From contig VXAU01003747.1 in the NCBI GenBank assembly GCA_013399695.1, positions 869,787 to 933,786 of the forward strand: DNA of 64,000 bases, read 5' to 3'. Position 1 is the first letter of the stretch. Every line of letters begins with the position of its first letter. This DNA is from Formicarius rufipectus. Taxonomy: Eukaryota > Chordata > Aves > Passeriformes > Formicariidae. The position numbers and the translations under genes are program-made. Below the pieces are notes generated by a model. It saw only the letters and a program-made list of their open reading frames with translations. It had not been told where the DNA came from and searched no databases. Shown here piece after piece: positions 1 through 15,214 of the stretch.

Positions 1-2335
1 TGCCCAGCTCTGCTAGCAGGGTGCTTGTCTTGCTGCTCTCCAATGTGTGTTAGGCCAAAGGTGCAAGGATAACGCTCTCCTTTGAAACCCCGTACAGCTT
101 CCTTTCACCCTCCTTCCTGCATGCACCAGACCTTTGATTGTGAGCTGGCTTTTGTCTGGTTTCTTGGCTTCTTCCTCCAGCTGTGCCTGGAACAGTGGGA
201 CACCCTCAACACTTCTCCAAATCCCTCCTTCCCATGGGCTATGAACTCACAGATCTCCTGCCAAAGTTTGCCTAATCCACAGCCTTCCCCCTCATCCTTG
301 TAAACATGCAGGACAGCACGATGGTTTCTCGTAAAACACATCAAGCCTTTCTAGCTCTCAGTGACAGATGTAAGTTGCAGTCCTTTTACTATGCTGCCAC
401 AGTGGACTCAAAGCTTTCCCACTGCTCTTCCGAGTTCAAAAATTCCCTGTTGCCAACCTGGAGACTATTTCTTTATGCACCCCAGCAAGACCAATATCAC
501 AAGCAGAGCTCAGCACCTCCCAGGCTGTTCTTAATGGAAAACACATGCCCCAAAACAGAGGTTGGTGGCTGAGGTCTGGGAACCGTTCAGACAAATAGAG
601 AATCCCTGCAAAAGCTGCTCTTTGGTATGACATCTTTGTTAGAAAGTGGCCACGCAATCAAGGGCTGGGCTTCAGGGAATCACAAAAAGGAGCAGCAGGC
701 TCCCTGGCCTCAGAAGGCTACATAGAAAGTGGAAGAGATAACAGAAGCCTGGGATATTTTTTTATTTCTTTGGAAGTGAAAATATACTAAACACCCTCAG
801 CATGTGCAGCCTGGGGAAGTTAGATGAACAGCTGTCTGGAACTGAGCACTAATTCATCCATTTTGCTCTCTGTTAATGAATACAGACAATGGAAAATCAG
901 TAGATGCAAAAACCCCACAATTTTTATGGATTTACAGACTGATTTCCTGTACCTCATCTAGTCATTTTTGTGCCTGTGCAAAGTGATGGCACAGTTGGTG
1001 TAAAGTACTGCAAAATTATCATAGGGGTATTTTTATCCTCCATTTTCAGTGGTATGGCAAATGGCTACAGGTGCTAAAGGCAAAAGAAAAATGTGTCTTT
1101 TAGCAGAGAAAAAGAATATTCAGCAGAAAAAAAAAGTAAATGAATTTGCTCTCCCCACTGCTGTCTTCAGATCACATGCATGGATACGCATTACTTTGTC
1201 TGCAGTAAACCATATTTCCATCTCCATCCCTACCTCAAATTTTTCACATTTAAAGAGGTGACTGACCTCTTCAGAGAAAGGCAGGAGGAGCACCACTCCC
1301 AGCTGCAATTTCTAACCCAGTAAGACATGGGCCTCACTATGCATTTCTCTTGGTACATTACAGATTGCAGCTCAAATCCAGCTGGATTAGTGATGAACTG
1401 CACTGGGCTCAAGGGAAGATTGAACAGAGTGAACAAGCCATGTTCTGACTTGCACAGCCTCTCCTGCATTCCAGTTATAAATTTTTTAACAAAAAACACT
1501 GTGCAGGGTAAGAGGAACATCTTCATAAAATGTCTGTGCAGCTATGAGACAATTTTTTTTTAGTTAATGGTAGATTTTAGGGCCACAGTTATTATGACAG
1601 AACAACTATTCCCCTGTGCAAATGCACAATCCCTTTGAAACTGAATATACAAAGAGCTCAAAAATGCACCAAATCCCATGTAATACTAAGAGGAGGAAAG
1701 GGGAAATATAATTTCCTACCAAGCCAGTAAGAATAATGCAGCCCAACACAAGGCCATTACAGTATGCACACTTGAATAAACCATCCCCCTTCAAAAATAT
1801 ACACAGAGACTCCTGCACTGGTTCGCAGAGTTTTAAAGCAAAAAGGCATTGTGAATAATCTGCTCTGGCCTCTGTGGGAACCAACTTGTACTGTTTCAGC
1901 CTCTGTGCCAAAAACTCAGGCTCTGGGGTTTGTACCATTGTCAGATTGGTCTTACAGTGTACTGCTGAATCTGCCTGATGAGAAAGTAGTGACTCTAAGC
2001 CAAAAATTGGCTTGCTACCCTTTGTCTTAGATATGGCCACTCACTGCACTGAGTTACTAAACACTTATACCAGCTGAACCTGGCAGAGCCCAACAGACCC
2101 ACTACTGATCTTAGCGCTATTTCTGCATGCACACACACAAAACCCATAGACAAACAAGCAACCCCCCAGAAACTCTAAGTCAAGAACACACAGAGAGAAT
2201 CTTCACTTTAAAAAGAAGAGAAAATCCCACCACTCTTCCAGGTGAAATTAGCTGTGTCTATATCTGATATCTAGAATACAGTGAATACCAAAGTCTCCAA
2301 AAACCATGGCAACCTGAAAATGTGAGCAACACCTT

Positions 2336-2353
2336 TTTCTTTCTTTCTTTCTN
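2336..2353. repeat. TTTC microsatellite ending in an ambiguous base
   Basis: Four TTTC-type units end at an N at 2353. The N probably reflects a sequencing problem in the repeat. Confidence 0.85.
2353..2353. other. Ambiguous base N
   Basis: A single undetermined base at the end of a TTTC repeat. Confidence 0.99.
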
Positions 2354-5300
2354 GTGTGGTGCCTGGGAGGCTCCAACCTGGAATGTAGTTGCTGGATGAG
2401 ACATGAATTATTTCAGGGCTTTGGGAGATTTTGCAGCACATTTGCTTTTTTTTCTTTTTACTCAACTGCATTTAATCAAAAACTTCAGCTATCCTTCACA
2501 GCCAGTATCTCCCTCTGTGTGCATTCACCCTTGGAAGTTTTTTCTACCTGAGAAGTAGTCACATCCAGGAATATGAGATGTTTGGACAGAGACCTGTTTT
2601 TTTTTTCCTCTAGTGCTATATACATTTCTTATCTCAATAATTTTTTACCTTTGTCCTCTTAAAGAAAAGGTGAAATACCATCAAACAAAAGCAGAGCAAC
2701 AACCTGCATTAGGGCAAGAGCCAAGAGAGAATAGCAATTTATAGCTCTCTGCCTGAAACAAGGGTAGAGATTACTACCATTTAAACCCACTTCCACCTTG
2801 CAATTTCCCCCATTTCCTGCTACTTTGCAGCCTGCTGTATTAAAAACCAAGATGCCAGAGCTGAGGTTGGACTTGAAGAGAAGCCCATCTCCTTCTGCTT
2901 GGGAATTACATCATATTTCAAGGCAACATACATCTTGAGAGGACAAAATTAAGTCCAATAAAACTAATTTCCGCTCTGACGTTATTTAAACATGGCCACA
3001 ATCAAATAGAGTAGAAAGCCAAATGAAAAACCCAAACACTAAAGTGATTTCATAGATGAAGGCTGAAAAGCTCCACTGATCTGAACCTCCCCTGCTAAAG
3101 GCGGATGTCCTGCAGTATATTATGTTCTGTGCACTGTAAAAGTCTCTGACTTTTTAGCTATACTCTTCATTTTAAGTGGATCAAGTTCTCTACACTCCCT
3201 TCTGCAACAGCTTAAATCCCAGTACGAGATTATCTTTTCCTGTAATACCACACTTTTCAGAATAGTAGCACACCAGCATTGAGAACAGACCCCAACAAAA
3301 GAAATTTAAGGACAAAAGAAGCATTGAGGGATACAGCCTCGATAACGATGCTGTGGTTCATCCTTGCTTGCAGCTGTTGCTGTAACAGTGTGAAGTATCT
3401 TTGCCTTTTGAAAACTGCTGTATGAAAAACTCCCAGCTACCCAGTCAGTAACAGTAGCTTCTTTAAAGATTTCTGATGTTATGCATTGGTCTTTAATTAG
3501 ACACAGAAAAAAAATCTTAGTATCTTTGGACCTAGTAAAAGTTGCCTATATATTTTTTCTTTATTCTTCACCCACATAGCTGCCCACAAAGGTCCTGCCT
3601 TATCTCCCTGGGTTGCAATAGAGTAGCAGAAGAAATTTTTACTAAATCCTCACTGATCTAATAGTGACTTGCAGTCCCTGACTCTGAATCCTCTCATCCA
3701 GCACAATACCACAAAAACGCTCCCCTTGCTACTCATCCCAGCAGCCCTGAGAGAGCTTCAGAAAACAAAGCACATGAACAGATGGATCCATGTCATTTAA
3801 ATACAGGGATGCAGGTACAACAAACCTCTAAACAGCAAATTAAATGTTAAGATGTGCTTCCTACTTCCTGCCAGCTGGGAAAGTCAAGGCATAGGGAAGC
3901 AGTAGCTGCACTACCACCCGGAGGACACAAAGAGCAGAGCCAAGGCTGCATCTCAGTCCTGTCTGCAGACTGCAGGGAATGTTTCCAATCCTATTCCTTT
4001 TTGGTTTTTTTTTCCCTTCTATCTCTCCCTCCCTTTTTTCGGGGGTGTGTGAACAAATGATAACACTGTGAAAATCAGAGAACAAAGGGAAGATCAAAGA
4101 AGCAGGTAGCTAGATCATTATGTATCCCAGCTGGGACAAGAGTTTAAGCCTCCGGAGCTTACTTGCCAAGTTATTTTAGAGTTATGCCAAGAGAGCTGTG
4201 CCCTCTGAAGCTTCCTGGCATAGGAAGTGTTGCAAGGCAAAGCAATGAGGTTTCCAGTGCTGCAGGAGGGATGTCAGGCTGCAGGAGCCATCAACTACAC
4301 AGTCACCTCGTTAATTCAAGTGCAATTACAGTCAATAAAAGTTGTTCGTTACTTACATCTCTTTGGTGTCAGACTCTAAGAGATACAGGTTTATATTCTG
4401 AGGCCCTCTGGGGTGGGGTGGGTGAGGATTTCAGGGCAGAAACTGATTTTGCTACAGATCCAAATAATAACTTGGTGTTTGAGATGCTCATGGGCCACTC
4501 TGTCCCTGATGCTGCACCACTCCAGGGATACTTAGTGACTCTGGGATGAGGCTCTACATGGACAATATGGCAGAGATTAGGCTGGAAGTGTGGATCAGAA
4601 AAATACCACAGAAACACCACCACACGCCTGATGGGATCTGGTTAAATAAAAAAGCCAGGACTGTCAGTGTAGCTTGGGTCTTCATTTGGAACACCCTCTG
4701 CTCTGCCTTTTCTAGCAAGCCACGGAAGGATGCTTGGGTTTACCCCCCGCTTCTGACATCTTCAAAACAGGGAGGTGCCAGGTGGTGGATCCACTTCAAA
4801 GGCTGCCAGGTAGACAGAAATTAAAGCTCAGACCCTTTACAAGATGCAGTGGCCAAGTGCCCAGGATTGAAACTCATGCACGCAACCTGATCTTACCTTG
4901 TATTGACCTCTAGGCCCCTCAACAGTCAGGACACAGATCTACGACAAACGGTTTTGACCTGGCACTACCTGCTTGAAGGACTGCCCTTTCCAAGCTTGTC
5001 AGGTGTAACTCTGTACATCTGTCCAAAGGTCACTTGGAGTCCCAAACAGCACTGTCTGCAGAAAGGCAAAGCACTTCACTATTTGGCTTGAAACTACTTG
5101 TACTCTTTGAGTGCAAGCTACCAGAGAGGTCACTGCCATGCTGACCTGCAGGAGGGACAAGCACTACTATCTCTTAAAGCAACTGAGAAAGCATTTTGAA
5201 TGGGAAGGTCACCTCAGAAGAGCCACCTTTGTGTTTAGAAACATTCAAAGACACAGTTTTGGTGGATGGGACAATCTACCTTGCTTGGCATGCACCTCTG

Positions 5301-8118
5301 TTCCTCCATTCTCACTGCTCATGTAACATGCTCGGTATTTTCCCAGCCCCTTTTGCACAACTGAATGCAATCTGTATTAATCAGCTGTTCAAACAGCTCT
5401 TTGTTCTCTCCTGTGTTGCCCTTCCTCCCATATTTTTCTTCTCTTCCTCCCCTGTTAAATTTTTGTAAGATTTGTAACTTTGAGCTACATACAAATGGGG
5501 GTAAAATGCTCTGTGGTAACATATTTTCCCTCCTTCTCATGCCAGCATTCCCCTAAAAACCAAAACCACACATCTGGGAGTATGTTTTCTGGATCTAATT
5601 TGTAATTGTCTGCGCAAAGAGAACAGAAGGAAGATGTTAATTTCACTAGCTACTGATTGCAAAAGTCAATACTTCTCCAACCATTTGTACCATTTCTCAT
5701 CTTGACAATTCTTCTAGAAAAAAATAAAATGCCAGAAAGTGCAAAATGTTTTACCCACATGTGCAGGTTATCAACAGCTGTTCCTAGGGAGCACAACAAA
5801 CAGAGAGCATTTTAAAATATAGATCCATTTCTCTTCTCTGTGAAAATGAGAGGGGGATATATTTCTGTCATTACCCACTGATTTCAGAAATATTTGCACA
5901 TTAATTATGCTGGGCCAGCAATAATTGACCAGCTTTACAATTGCCTTTTCTCTTTTGCTTCACACTTAGAGCTTCTGCAGAACCAAAAAGACCATTTCCC
6001 ATTTGTCAGAGAAATATGTTAGGGTACTTCTAAAGAAGCAGGTTAGGGGGTGCCAGTTAAAAATTCACTTTCTACAGAAACTAGATATATGTGTGAGTGC
6101 ATGAAAAGACTAATGGCATAACCAGCACAAGGAAACATAACAATAAAATCTGGTCTCCTGATGACAAGCAATGGCTCCTAGGTCATGTCCAACTTTCACT
6201 ACTGTTTGGAAGGAGCAAGCCTTTATTAACACCACAGGAAGGTGAAGGACTGTGTGGGCAGTGCAAAGCCCAGAGATGTGGCTGGCCACATTGATCCTAA
6301 AAGGACTATGCCGAGTAAGAGGTGTCCTGCTTGTAACTATTGGGACATTCTGTTGGGAATCATAGGCTCTATTGCCCTAAAAGCTGTTTTAGGTCTTGCT
6401 CTTGTGTTCACTTCCATTTGCCAGGGCAATCATGACAAAGAGAGAGACAGACTGACCCTGTGCTGAGCTGGCGCCTACTCCATCTACTGCTATCAGCTCC
6501 CCAGCACTGCAGCTCAGCAGCAGGACTTGGTGTCACTACCCCAGTTTCTTGCAATATAAATACTTTTATGTGATTAATGTGTGCTCTGCATGTTCTCCAA
6601 ACACTGCAGCTAAACCAGAGACTTCAGGTACTCTGAGCATTGTGAAGCCAGGAAGCAGGAGAGTTTACCCTGAGCAACGAGGGCACACTGCAGGAGCTCA
6701 TTGCTCCATGGGGACTCAAGAAGATCACGTCAGAGCTCATTAAATATTTAGGATCTTAATTTCTCAGTGATTTCAGTGAGCAGGTAAGCATCAAAAGAGA
6801 AACCTGTGGTCTCTGTGTATAGTCAGGTAGGAGTTTAAGGGTCTGCTGAGCACAAAGAGCTCTAAGAGCATTACATGAGCAGATACGCACAGTACAGCCC
6901 TGGTGCTACAGCAGAAACTTCAGCCCTCTCCCAGAAACCCTTTTACTTAAAGCAGAAAGCAGAGGAGAGTTGACACAGCAGCCCTGCATCCTGAAGTGAG
7001 GCCTCAACATTTCACTGTCAGAAAAAAAAAATCTGTTCTACTGAACAAGGCTCAACACCTGCCACTCTCTTGTCTCCAGCCTTTGTTTGCTCCAATAATG
7101 AACACCTTTGTAAAAATAGCTGTAGATTAGAAAAGGAATTAACCTCCAAACAAAGGAGAAGCTTAATTAAGCATTGCACTAAAAGAAAACAGAAGGGAAG
7201 TACAGGTTTAAAAAAAAAAAAAAAGGAAGAAGAAAGACAAGACAGCTGCACAGATTTAATTCCATTTTTTCCTCTTGTAGGTCATTTTACTCAATGTAAT
7301 TTCCTTTTTGTATTTGCACGAATTTGTTACTGAGGCACTGCCCATTAGTGTTTTTTTTGTTGCTTTCCATTCACTAGTACCTTTTTTAATTCTTTGCATT
7401 ACAAGCCCTCCATCAAAAAAAATAATCAAAAATAGCAAAACAGATTTAAATTAGACTTTGGGAGTATGCCATTTCATATACTTCTCCCCAGAGAGCTTCA
7501 GCTAATTAAACAAATGATTGCAAAATACTCACAATGTCAACCCTGTCAGCTTATATGCAAAACATCTACACCAGGCCATGTTTATTTAACCAAATACAAT
7601 GTGGAGAAGGAATGTGCTTTGAAGATAAGCACAAACCTTAGGCCATATGGGGGCATACACTTTTTAAAACCATGTGAGAATAATGGAGAGATCAAGGACT
7701 TTGAATTGTCCTGCCCATGGCCTTGGGAGCCAGCAGGCAGAGCTATGCCAGTCCAAATGGGACAGGAGCTTCAGATCTGGGTGGCCACACTGAGAAGATG
7801 ACTTCAACAGATTCCAAAAATGGATGAGCACACTGGGCTGCTCTTGACATTTATGTTGAGCTCTATATTACTGTCAAGAGGACAGGGAAGGAGTAGTTAA
7901 TGATGATGAAGGAAATATCTGGATTTTTGCTGTTAAATTGCAGCAACTGAGCAAAAGCTGGAAAGAAGCAAGCAGATAGAAATAGGTGCCTGGGGTAGGA
8001 AACCAGGAATATGAATGTTATGTGATTAGTCTGTGCATAGTTGCTGGAGGCAGTGAAAGTCTCAATTGTCCAAAACTAAAAGATTTTAAATTTCTCTATA
8101 CATTACATAAAAACATTC

Positions 8119-8200
8119 TTAAAAAATTATAAAAGAAAAACAAAACAAAAAAAAACCAAACAAAACCAAACAAACAAAAAAACCCAACAAAACAAAAAAG
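8119..8200. repeat. A-rich tract with CAAAA/CCAAA units
   Basis: A runs separated by single or paired C, in the A/C orientation. Confidence 0.9.
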
Positions 8201-10176
8201 TTCACAACATTTTCTCCCTCCTGTCCTTTTCATCTTATCTTGCCTTCCTCTACTCTAAGCTGTGCAACTTGTCCAACAAACCCTCCGTGCCTAAACCACA
8301 CCACCCATTTTTACCCTCTCTACTACTGTCCCACTAACCTCATCTTCAATCTCTGTTCTAGTAGTTCATCACTCTTTATTCTTCCCATTTTTTTCTTTAC
8401 AACACAAACCTCCAGTATGAAGCACCCACTGTTCCCTCCCAGCCCTCCATTCTGCTCTTGTCTCAAATTGTATTTAATCTGCCCAAGTGACACTTCCTAG
8501 GCCAGACACCTTAGCTTCTACAAGGATTTTATGATCAGGTGCATGCAACAAGGTATAACATAAATTATTACAGCCTTGACTGGGAAAATACAATATTAAC
8601 TTCCCCAAAGCCTTGGTAAGGGTCAGAGAACTCAGTGCACAAAGTGTCAGAAAAAAGAACAGTGAGGAGGGAAGGTAGAGAGAGGAAGGGGTGGGAAGTG
8701 GCTCTGCTCATTATGGCAGTGCCAGAGGCTGAAGCTGAGATGAGAAACCACTAATGGGGTTAGTATGCTGGCAAGCCTCGAATGGGTTTCCCAGTTCTAC
8801 TTGAGAATTGCTGCTTGCTGAAGCTCTGGCAAACAGAACTAACCTCAGGTGGGTTGACTGCTTGCTCACAACACTTGGTTTAGATGAGATGAAGAGGGAG
8901 CAGCCCTACCCACACTTGACCCAGGTCAAAATCCAGCTCCAGTGCACCGAATGTTTGAAAATGTGAGAGACAGTACTACAAGGCAAAAATTATCAATTCT
9001 CCAGTGCCATGCCCATGATAATCCTGGATACTCCTGAGGACACTGTCCTGGCTGAACCAGCCAGGTGCAAAGCACAGCAGAACTTAGATGAGCTCCGACC
9101 TATCCAGCTCTCCTTTCTCTCTGGCTGCTTCATGCCTTGGCAGCAGTACTAATGAGAAAACAGTTTTGAAAGGGGAAACTCAGTTCAGAACATTCCTTTA
9201 GGAGGAGTGCCAAGATCCTTCCTTGTTTATTCTACTTGTTGTGTAAACATTTTTATAATGCTCATCAATACAGTCTGTCGAGTATATTTTTAAAAATAAG
9301 CAGCACGGACATCACTGTCTTGCTCTGGTCTTTCCTTTGACTCCATACACTGAAGCTAATGCATCATTTGCCATTTCAATTTGTGTATGGTGCTGGCCAC
9401 TACTTGATTGTAGGCTCTTAGTGAATCAACATAAATGAACAAGAAGGCACCGACATCACGTAATAGACACCAGCACTGGAAATGGTCAAGAAATAGGAAT
9501 TAAGGATCAATGTTCTGTTTACACGATAAAGACACAAAGGCATGAGAAAGCTGAGAAATTCTTCACTGAATGTGTCTGGTAAAAGCTTGGTTTGCTTCTG
9601 CCAGACTCCTCCTTAGCATCACTGGCTCCAGATTCTTACTGCTGAGCAATTTTAAAGTTCAGTGAACAAATTCTTTCAATTGTTTGGTTTTCTCCCATTT
9701 TTGGTGTGAATTCTTCTCAAATTCAAGCTTACTTTTTGCTTCAAAATGTGAGCAACAATCTGCAGAGGCTCTAATCAAAATGGTGCATTAACTTCATTTT
9801 TCCCCCACCCAAACTTCTTCAACACACACAACCCAGCCTGCATAGTTATGATCACAAAATATTAACATAATGTACCTCTTTCTTAGCAACAGCTATAGCA
9901 CCAGGGGAATGCAGCCTATAATAATGCAGCTTGATCTAGAAACACAATAAAATATAAATAAGCTTGTTACACTTCAGTGGCACACAGGATTCCACTGTGA
10001 AGCGCCTTCATGAATTTAGAAACCTCATCTTCTTTTTACTCCCCAACACAGATTATTTAGAAGAAGATTTATGGGCATACATTCCCTTTTATTCCAGAAA
10101 ATGAAATGTAATTGTTTACTCAGTAGCAGTACTATTTTGCTGCAGACCTACTACTAAATTTGTGGCCATAATACAG

Positions 10177-10192
10177 ACACACACACACACAC
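10177..10192. repeat. AC dinucleotide microsatellite
   Basis: About eight AC units. Shorter AC runs occur near 2130, 22717, 34105 and 37123. Confidence 0.9.
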
Positions 10193-13100
10193 GCCTGTGG
10201 AAAGCAGTGCTCATAATAAGATAAAGATGAAACCAGGACTCTGAGAAAATCTAAAGGGGAGACTAAGAGCATCTACAGTTGTAGTCAGTTTTTAATGAAG
10301 AAATCCCAAGCAATCTTCTCAAGAAACCAGCTGCAGTGAACCATACTTGCTACAAATTAGTATGCTTAATCTAGAGCCTTCTATAAAACTTTTCCAGTAC
10401 CTATTCTGCAAAACACTCAGCATCCCCTGCTGGGTAAGGGCAAAGCCTTCTCTTGCCCCAAGGGCAGCTGTTTCTCTCCATCCCTGAAAGTGCCTCGGCC
10501 AACAACCCCATTCATACACGCTGGCCCTTTAATGCTTATATTTAAATAATCTTAATATCGCTTCTCAAAGGCATTAAGATCTTTCAAATATTGGGAGAAT
10601 GAACGACATCAAGCCAATCTGAAGGCAGTAATAAACCATTTGGAGTCAGAGGATACCAGTCCTTACCTTCTGAGCAAACACTGCAGTCATCAAGCCAAAT
10701 TTACTTGGCTGAAAGTCTTAAAGTGTGAGGCTTCTTATGAAGAAGCCAAGTTACAATCTTAGCAGGGGACTCCATAATCTTTATCAGTAAATCAGTATTT
10801 AGTATGCATTTACTAAGGCTGGGATTTCCAAAGGCAGTTTTTAAAAGTGAGGTACACAATTCACAGGTGTAAGTTTCCCTTTGTATTACATCACATCACT
10901 AGGATTCCCTGTAACAAACAACACACAAAGGAAAGAACCAAAATTCAACAATCCACTGTAAGGAAACTCAAGGGCCGAAACAGGCTCTAAATCCAGACAT
11001 TTCAGAAAGCATCAGATCACTCTCTGGTGAAAATCTCTCGTTTCCAACGATTTCTGATGCAACCAAAAATTACACCAAGAGCCAAGTGCTGTTAAAAAAC
11101 ATGCTTACTTACAGAAAATCTCACTGCACAACTGAAGAGCCATCAAATGAACACAAAACTCGACTCAGTGCTGTCAACAGTAGTATGTCTGAGCCTAATG
11201 TGATTTGTTTGTATGGGAAATCATCTGCCTGCCTTTCTAGACATGCACCACTGATGAACTTCAACAAGAGCAGGGTAAACTTATTCATTGACTCACAGTT
11301 CTCAAAGTGAATCTCCATGGTTTGAGTAGCCAAACCCCTGGCTGTGGCACCAGTCCCCATAAGCATTTGTTGATTCCCCAGATTCAACTGGCCCTTTCAA
11401 GTCTCCTCCCTCTAATCTAGACAACTGATACAAAAACTGCCTGAAAAACCTATCTTATAAAGAACAAAAATAATAAATAAAATATTTCCCAGAAGAGGAT
11501 GGTATAAAATGCAACATGATATTCCACCCCTGCACATATTTTAGTATTCATGCCTCTCAGAAATCCACATCACAAGTCTAGGAAAGGTTACTATTTTGTT
11601 AAGTAAATATATCATTCATAATCTAGTCTTAAAATCATTGTGTACTGGCAACAGAAAACTCTATCAGACACTAGGAAGTCATCTAGTATTATAAATGGTG
11701 TTAAGCAGGTAATTTTTTTACCCAGGTTTACAACTGAGGAAGAGTAAGAAATATCACCTCCGTAGTTGTGGCAGAATAAAACATGTTTTCTCACAAAGTA
11801 ACAAAATACTGATAACATACCAACAGTTCTGTATCAGAGACAGCTTCCTACCTATAGTGCTAACAAACTGTCTTCCCAGATTTACAAGAGTTGCTCCCCA
11901 CCAGTTTTCACCTCCAAAAAAGGCCATATACTAAAAAAATCAAATCATAAAAATGTTTAAAAGGCATCTCATAAAGGATCCTATGCCAGTTTCATCCTTT
12001 GAATTTCTGCCTTTATGTGAATAGACACAAGTGTTCCACTAGACAACTGATGTCCCAACTCCAACATACTCATATATTTGCAGAGGACTCCTCTAGAAAA
12101 AACATGGTTGTCACATCCTTCCAGGTGATGATGACACACTTCACTTATGTCATGGAGCACTTTTATAAAGAGGCCCCACATGGAGAGAAGATGCAGCATC
12201 CAGCAAAGGACGCAAACAGCACAACTGCAGTGGCTGACCAAGGCTTTCCAGGGGCTAAACTCTTTGTGGCAGAGGGCTCCCACAGGAAGTGTTATCCCAC
12301 ATCATATGCCCTTTTAACATCACTGGATGGGTAAAGTGAAGGCCAGTTATGCCTCTCAATCAAAGCAATGCAGACCAATCCTATTCTCTTTTGCACAGGC
12401 ATATGGCTTAGGAAATCACTGAACCTGAAATTTGATCTCTTATATGATTTATTTGCCATTTTCTCCCATTACACAAATATAAATATAACAGGCATTTTTC
12501 TGTAGCCCTGAAATGCCTCAGAATTAATACCAGATGACAAAATGGACCATGTACCAGGAGGGGAAAAGTTACAGTAAAAGCTCCTTCCCATTAATGGGGC
12601 CATTCATTCATATGCCCACTATTCCACAGGGGAGCTGGACATAAATTATGTATTTGACATCTAGTTATAGATGATTATATCTGACATAATGAAGTTATAA
12701 TGGAAGGAGTTTGCACATTGTTTGGTTATTAAGTGCCCATTTCTTGTCCCTGCACCAGGTGCAATGGTGATAGGCCATACAAATCATCCAGAAGAAATGC
12801 CAAAATGGGCTCCCTTACTGATAAAGCACCACACATGTTTATTAATTTAACAGCTTGTCTTATGTCTCCCCCATCTGCTCATTTAAAACAGTTATTTGCC
12901 CTATAAATATTTCAAAAAGGGAAGTGTAGCCAAAAATTAGTCTGGCAGAAAAGGGGAAAAAAAAGAAAAGTTGCAGAAGGGTCTCATGCTGTATGCAGCA
13001 CTGCATTCTTTTTTTTTCCACGTTGAAACTTGTTTAACAGCTTTTTTTCCAAGCTGGTAATAGGACATTCACTTTAGATTAGTGATGCTTCAGGGTGCAC

Positions 13101-15213
13101 CACCATAGCTGACTCCACTTTCCAGCTGTTGCCACTGTCAGGTGGGTGAAAACTTCCACCACTGATGGCTAGTGGCAAAACTCAGTACAGCAGAAAATGA
13201 AACCCACTGTCAAAAGAATCTCCTGGGTGCATGTCTATGTCCATTTTGAGCTTATCAGGTCATACGGTAGCTTCTAACAGCCTACAAAGAATAACATTTC
13301 AAGGCATCTTTAAATCACAGTTCATGCTGATCTCCATAGCAGAATTCCTTTACAAGGCAGTAGCTTGCTGGTAAAAAAAAAGCTAGTTAAAAACTGCCTT
13401 TTCTTTTTTTTTTTTTTTAAGATGACTAGGAATAATGGAAAAGGTGTTAAACACCAGACTGTTCCTCCCCTTTCCCCTCTTGCCCAAATCTTTAAATATT
13501 GTCAAGTGTAAATACTTCGAACAGTTTCCACCCGAATAGAGGATTTAGCACTCCTCCTTGAGAGACTTAGTTAGCTCCAGCTTTCTGCTAGAGCAAACGC
13601 TGTTATCTTATAAATAAACAGCAATGCCCCGAGGTGCTCCTCTGCAGTGAAAACACACTGCAAAAAAATAAGAGCAACAGTTCAGCACCATAGTAAAAAC
13701 AAAAACTGCGAATGGCATGTAATTAACTCCTTCTGACTGGAAATAGCTACAGGATGTAAACTGGGACCTCGCTGATGGTAAGAAGCAAACTGGAGGACTG
13801 GAGGCTGGCTCCAAGATTTCCAGGAGCTCTGGTTACTCTGGTTATGAGGCTAGTTATCACCAGCCACAATACCTAATGAGGAATTAATAAATGCAGAGCA
13901 TCGCCCATGCTAAAGCAGCTGCCTGCTTCGGGTAAATCAGCATAGTCCAGAAGAGTGGACATTTCTGTACAGACTTCAGTCACAATGTGAGATTTTCAGA
14001 GAGCTCTGGATAAAACTGAGAATAGCACTGTATCCTTGTATCAGAGCTCACCCCCTTCTCCACTGACTTCATAATCCAAACGAGCTCCATACCTGCAATA
14101 CAGTCCTGTATCTGTATCAACCATACTGCCCAAAATCCAATCCATCACAAATCTGAGCCATGTGAAGGCTCATATCCCGCCTGGAATGAGGCTGCCCATC
14201 ACAAAAAAAACAATACAGAACTCAAATGTCAAGTAAACAAACAGAGAAGGAACTCAACAAACAAATCTGTATAGACCTTTTCAAAGTAAGGCTGCTGCAA
14301 ATTCACAGTACACATGAAGTTTGTAGTCACTGCAAAACCTTACAACTGACCGTGAAGGTATGGTGAACAGTCATCTCCCATCCAGCTGGAGATGTTACCT
14401 GCATGCTCCTTACACTCTCATTGCCTGAAAAGCCACATGGGATGACAGACCGTTGCTGGCTTGCTGCAGTAAGCATTCAAACCCCATATCGGAGTGAGAT
14501 CCTCTGGGGGGCTCAGGCAGCCACAAAGGGGAAACTCTGAGGGATGTCATCCTTGAAGAAAAGGCTGAGCAAGGAAGAAAACTCTGTCCCTGACCAAGGA
14601 AGAGCAGAACACTATACAGCATCCCAGAAATGGACAGGGAAAAAGGGAATAAGGGTCCTGAGCACAGGGGTCCTCAAATAGTATCCAGTGCATAATCCTT
14701 TTTGCTTAAAGGCATCAAATTAGCCTCTTCCCTGAACTCCTCCACATGGTGGACAACAGGAAAACAATATTGCCTTAAGGAGCTGGAAACATATACCTGT
14801 AACTAACTCTAAAGGGAAGGAGCAGGATAAGTAAAAGCAGGACCTCAAAGAGCAGCAGAGGGACACTAAAGGAATCTTGAGCTGAGAGAATGGCTTCCCC
14901 ATCCTGGAAATAAGGAGGTGCCTGGCCATCATCAGCTCTGAGCAGGGACTCTTGAACAGCATCTCTCTCATAGCACTGTTCCTGGGGAGGGAGAGGCGGG
15001 CACGCTGGTGTCCGAGAGCCTGTCGAGCACAGCATACGTGATCCCATGTGTCAGCTTGAATTAAGGCAAGGAGTGCCACTGGGCCTCACCGCCCAGAACT
15101 CCCCTTTCTCTGGACCTGGGAAGGAGGACTGGGGCTGTGCAATAAGCCCAGCTGTCAGATCTCCTACATCATCTGCAAAGCCATCGACCCTCTCTGGGAC
15201 CTTTGGGAGTGGG

Positions 15214-15214
15214 N
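15214..15214. other. Ambiguous base N
   Basis: A single undetermined base after GGGAGTGGG. Confidence 0.99.

Noticed and set aside
1606..2040. 144-codon minus-strand open frame, the longest outside ADGRL3
   Set aside because: No family motif, no splice context and no recognisable product. A frame of this length is plausible by chance in 64 kb.
4163..4549. 128-codon plus-strand open frame
   Set aside because: Composition without domain features, overlapped by a minus-strand frame. Treated as chance.
11981..12334. Overlapping open frames of 100 and 111 codons on opposite strands
   Set aside because: I considered a decayed transposase or retrocopy, but neither product shows a motif I can name.
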